Source of the DNA: Anaerolineae bacterium
GTDB taxonomy: Bacteria > Chloroflexota > Anaerolineae > B4-G1
NCBI GenBank assembly: GCA_027079895.1
Contig: JALWUZ010000248.1
Coordinates: forward strand, 1-6,607
DNA length: 6,607 bases
Reading direction: 5' to 3'
In this document: piece by piece, positions 5,701 to 6,607 of the stretch
Numbering within the stretch: the first letter of the stretch is position 1
Layout of the letters: every line of letters begins with the position of its first letter
Notes under the pieces: generated by a model
Told to the model about the DNA's origin: nothing
Database searches by the model: none
The model's input: the letters and a program-made list of their open reading frames with translations, nothing else
Position numbers and translations under genes: made by a program

Positions 5701-6607
5701 AGTGGACGATGGAATCCGGGTCTACGCTCAGGGCTTCGCAGGTCGGGGGTGTCTCCGGGCCGGAGGCGGAGACTTCGCACTCGACGCCGTGAGCAGGGTC
5801 ACGGTAGGTGATCGTCATCGTGTACAGGCTGGGGCTGTAGTCGGCGGCTCTGAAATTGTTGAAGTCAATCGAGTACCGCCCCTGCCCGCCGGAAGGCAGG
5901 CCAATGTCCGTCGTGCTGAACGGGGTGCCGCCTTCCCCCATAATCGCCGGGGAGGAGTGGAAGTCCCCGCCGTGGATGGTGCCCACGTTACCGGCGTCCA
6001 CGAAGAACCGCCGGTACAGGGCGTAGTTGACATATCCGTCGCCGGCAATTGGCCAATCGAGTTCGATTTTGACGGTGTCGAAATCCACGGCGGAGTTGTT
6101 GGTCGCCATGAAGCCCACGTTGTCGTTTTCCAACCCGCCGTGTTGGTTGACGAACCCGCTCCATTCCAGGGAGAGGTCCTCGCACGGGTCGGTGCAGACC
6201 TCGAACTCCCGCGAGACGATTTTCGTCTGATTGGGGGAGTCGTTGTCGGTGGCGATGACGTACAGGGTGTGGAGGCCGGGGAAGACCGGCTGTCCGCTGG
6301 GCCAGCGCCCGGAGGAGAGGTCCATCGTCGGGCACGGGTTGGAGTCCCCTCCGTTGCCGCAGTACTCTGGATGGTGTTCGGTCCAGTCATGCACGTTCTG
6401 GTCGTAGGGGTCGCGGATCCAGAACCGCACCGCGGTAATGCCGACGCCGTTGAAGGTGTCGGGGTCGCAGTCGGTGGGGTCGCCGCCGGCTATGTCGTCG
6501 GGGTCGCAGGCCCGCGCCTGGAGCGAGAGGGTGTCGGTGACGCACGGGCCGTTCTCGATTGGGCTGACGATCTTGATGACCGGCGGGATCGGCGGGGTGG
6601 GGGTGGG
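2741..6607 (-). CDS. Large modular secreted/surface protein, 5'-truncated by window edge
   Basis: The frame is open from the right edge to the TAA at 2741-2743, giving 1288 visible residues (residue 1 = 6607-6605). A GTG at 6430 could start translation, but the 59 codons upstream are clearly coding: they hold a PTPTPP linker and the first strands of an Ig-like module. The true start is therefore outside the window. Visible order: Pro linker 1-9; Ig-like module 1 (9-138); beta module 1 (142-281); beta module 2 (290-469); Ig-like module 2 (475-638); beta module 3 (645-855); Ig-like module 3 (858-1197), which carries a nested domain (about 973-1140); Pro-Thr tail (1198-1288). The protein is rich in Tyr, Trp, Asp and Gly and has scattered Cys pairs, as expected outside the cytoplasm. 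I see no catalytic motif, transmembrane segment or LPXTG signal. A role as adhesin, surface-layer or matrix protein is inferred from architecture only. The next gene starts 17 bases downstream. Confidence 0.88.
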   Translation of the reverse strand, partial: PTPTPPIPPVIKIVSPIENGPCVTDTLSLQARACDPDDIAGGDPTDCDPDTFNGVGITAVRFWIRDPYDQNVHDWTEHHPEYCGNGGDSNPCPTMDLSSGRWPSGQPVFPGLHTLYVIATDNDSPNQTKIVSREFEVCTDPCEDLSLEWSGFVNQHGGLENDNVGFMATNNSAVDFDTVKIELDWPIAGDGYVNYALYRRFFVDAGNVGTIHGGDFHSSPAIMGEGGTPFSTTDIGLPSGGQGRYSIDFNNFRAADYSPSLYTMTITYRDPAHGVECEVSASGPETPPTCEALSVDPDSIVHFGYGGRQSWDQDDLFGQTIINSSGYTAWLDQFTFYWPDGEMYGSDPPYVDTSYLESAPYLSSILGDNGYTSPFSYTWTSRGSSRSILPGEPHWPRFDFNRQRQPDIRVFIPLAPHRGDLLDSSVSGYYGSGSSDRLRDNILHPDQFDIDTWWTFDTAGGDTHCPIQFDNFQKGPYIRLNSPLAVGELPNGLGRYQIRPSHLVNAVGVPVTLGTAADAVTDKLTINVTAFDRDYGDSAADGSGIREIALWVEGPENLPENFGRSDGADYNLLRPGRSDDWYYLLTTPYSVTFDLEDGTWPNGHNVISGTHYLYIRAMDRDDDNGMERLFTLLIVPFKINVAVGCDDIEYDDSLLFLASDDRWMYYYTGPVTDTSQYDIHVEEATVNWPGTDPRDGLYLDPYITNLKRWDPTSNSYSTYHYGNGYTTPWSPTSGWQRESRRTIPAGESRSWPVEFSGMDEINIGEILGIPYNPYNQGNRMAPPYWVMARTSEFNNMWYTWPNSSWGLTNPYSTWGTRRSLGGNFSHPDQHQLDLTFFFPSGVGPEDGCQLTFTGDRRGPAIRLLSPAPVRSYLSTAYPYPWYVRPASVRGDSSVPDSGAGNCIDNVFSILAEASDMDYGFSNGAGIREVAFWVVGPNSRNGYRNLLVPYSDSPDTRYYWSRNWSYVLNPPYCPLTSSGSGTAHAGVTTIGSVSRDGRDRYLIAPRIYFDNPGTVTSLSIYVQSNPNGGHLQLALYDLGYSAGVGSNTQPLRLMATTAETVPPDTPGWVTLTVPSGVHVDAGYYFIGVRTDDSQLTLRREDSGGRTYYQDHWYYQPFPDPFPTNPPTSGSLYSVYATYEIADPCTWYAEHGQWPNGYPIVNGTHYLYVRAMDEDDSESVFGMERQPLLTLLVSSFNVCGGGDPGPPPPTWTPTPTPSATPTATETPTPTMTPTATATPTEGPSPTPTDTPTPTATYTPTPTSDVTETNTPTPETSTPTLTWTPLGGGGD
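2744..3016 (-). repeat. Pro-Thr-rich low-complexity tail
   Basis: Residues 1198-1288 of the visible large protein, encoded by an irregular repeat with a period of about six bases (CCGACG/CCGACC types). The tail starts GGGDPGPPPP, runs through many TPT, TPTATPT and PTPT units, and ends TWTPLGGGGD at the stop. Such segments normally act as extended, often O-glycosylated stalks or linkers. Here no folded domain, membrane helix or sorting motif follows, so the protein ends in the linker itself. Short tandem units make this stretch prone to slippage and misassembly. Confidence 0.85.
3017..4036 (-). repeat. Ig-like module 3, interrupted by a nested domain
   Basis: Residues 858-1197 of the visible protein. 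It opens GPAIRLLSP, has the acidic loop ASDMDYGFSNGAG and the signature GAGIREVAFWV (923-933), and reaches the loop NPPYC (Cys972). The Ig-like sequence resumes at DPC (Cys1143), followed by WPNG (1152-1155), THYLYVRAMDEDDSES and the closing strand LLTLLVSSFNVC. About 170 residues separate the two loop cysteines, against eight in module 1. The extra sequence is described as a separate feature. Confidence 0.7.
3188..3691 (-). other. Nested jelly-roll-like domain inside Ig-like module 3
   Basis: About residues 973-1140 of the visible protein. It contains RIYFDNPGTVTSLSIYV, HLQLALYDLG, GWVTLTVPSGVHVDAGYYFIGVRTDD, LTLRREDSGG and PFPDPFP. That order (tilted strand, LALYD, GW.T..VP, AG.YFIGV, PDPFP) is what I associate with small carbohydrate-binding-like jelly rolls in secreted bacterial proteins. 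Ligand binding is not shown by any residue I can identify. The boundaries are set by the flanking PYC and DPC of the host module and could shift by several residues. Confidence 0.6.
4043..4675 (-). repeat. Beta-sandwich module 3 of the large protein
   Basis: Residues 645-855 of the visible protein. It starts CDDIEYDDSLLF, has a strand ending EATVNWPG, then GNGYTTPW, RRTIPAGESRSWPVEF, a Tyr/Asn/Pro-rich stretch, SHPDQHQLDLTFFF and the closing GCQLTF. It matches the order of landmarks in module 2 but is longer because of the Asn/Tyr/Trp-rich stretch (about residues 768-812). That stretch has low sequence complexity and resembles an exposed loop. Confidence 0.55.
4694..5185 (-). repeat. Ig-like module 2 of the large protein
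   Basis: Residues 475-638 of the visible protein. It opens with GPYIRLNSP, has the acidic loop AFDRDYGDSAADGSG followed by the signature GSGIREIALWV (542-552), the turn WPNG (600-603), the strand THYLYIRAMDRDDDNGMER and a closing hydrophobic strand LFTLLIVPF. Unlike modules 1 and 3, it has no cysteine pair in the loop before WPNG; the equivalent stretch reads PYSVTFDLEDGT. It is very close to module 3 over the last 40 residues, also at DNA level. Confidence 0.7.
5201..5740 (-). repeat. Beta-sandwich module 2 of the large protein
   Basis: Residues 290-469 of the visible protein. It starts CEALSVD, has a strand ending FTFYWPDG, then GDNGYTSPF, a basic/Ser segment leading to ILPGEPHWPRFDF, then HPDQFDIDTWW and a final HCPIQF. 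The landmarks NGYT.P, PGE/AGE followed by WP, HPDQ and the terminal Cys recur in the same order at 4043-4675, so these two modules are closer to each other than to module 1. It follows module 1 with no Ig-like module between them. Confidence 0.55.
5765..6184 (-). repeat. Beta-sandwich module 1 of the large protein
   Basis: Residues 142-281 of the visible protein, directly after Ig-like module 1. It begins CEDLSLEW, continues with a strand ending DTVKIELDWP and a GQGRYSIDF segment, and closes with TMTITYRD and GVECEVS. The plan is Cys start, a strand ending in Trp-Pro, an aromatic F/W strand and a Cys near the end. Modules at 5201-5740 and 4043-4675 share this plan loosely. I have seen this type between Ig-like repeats in Chloroflexota-like secreted proteins, but cannot name a Pfam family with certainty. 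Confidence 0.5.
6194..6583 (-). repeat. Ig-like module 1 of the large protein
   Basis: Residues 9-138 of the visible protein. The module opens with IKIVSP, then an acidic Asp-rich loop with two Cys, the signature GVGITAVRFWI (54-64), a short Cys loop YC..GG..NPC (Cys83 and Cys92), the turn WPSG (102-105) and the strand LHTLYVIATDND. The same landmarks recur in order in two later modules (4694-5185 and 3017-4036). The fold is inferred from this strand pattern and resembles bacterial Ig/cadherin-like domains. The acidic loops could bind calcium, but that is a guess. Confidence 0.7.

Noticed and set aside
6428..6430. GTG at 6430 as the start of the large protein
   Set aside because: It falls inside the conserved GVGITAVRFWI signature of Ig-like module 1, and the frame continues upstream with coherent protein sequence to the edge.

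Overview
The window reads as part of a high-GC bacterial genome, most likely a Chloroflexota member of the Anaerolineae type. I infer this from three things: secreted proteins with long Pro-Thr (PTPTPT) linkers, a C-terminal YLPLI-type motif on a secreted protein, and alternating beta-sandwich modules that I associate with that phylum. No rRNA or housekeeping marker is present, so the assignment is tentative.

All supported genes lie on the minus strand and are read from right to left. They are packed with gaps of 17 and 28 bases, which suggests one transcription unit whose promoter lies beyond the right edge. (1) 6607-2741 is the 3' part of a very large secreted or surface protein. 1288 residues are visible and the frame is still open at the window edge. 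It alternates Ig-like modules with a second beta-sandwich type and ends in a Pro-Thr-rich tail. (2) 2723-1473 encodes a complete 416-residue exported protein with a signal peptide, a CARDB/DUF11-like beta domain and a C-terminal VYLPLIR motif. (3) 1444-38 encodes a complete 468-residue cyclic amidohydrolase of the dihydropyrimidinase/hydantoinase/allantoinase group. All metal-ligand motifs are present, but two substrate-contact positions look altered. A possible 11-codon mini-ORF sits exactly between genes 2 and 3, overlapping the stop of one and the start of the other.

The left edge (12-54) is an almost perfect hairpin made of ATTCGT-like units. It contains the stop codon of the amidohydrolase and supplies its last residues.

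Genes 1 and 2 plausibly make cell-surface or extracellular structural or adhesive proteins; no catalytic domain is visible in either. The amidohydrolase is cytosolic and its link to them is unclear. The most notable structural observation is a jelly-roll-like domain of about 168 residues nested inside the third Ig-like module of the large protein, between two cysteines that in module 1 are only eight residues apart. I see no mobile element, CRISPR array, tRNA or rRNA. No stretch over 300 bases lacks a gene.
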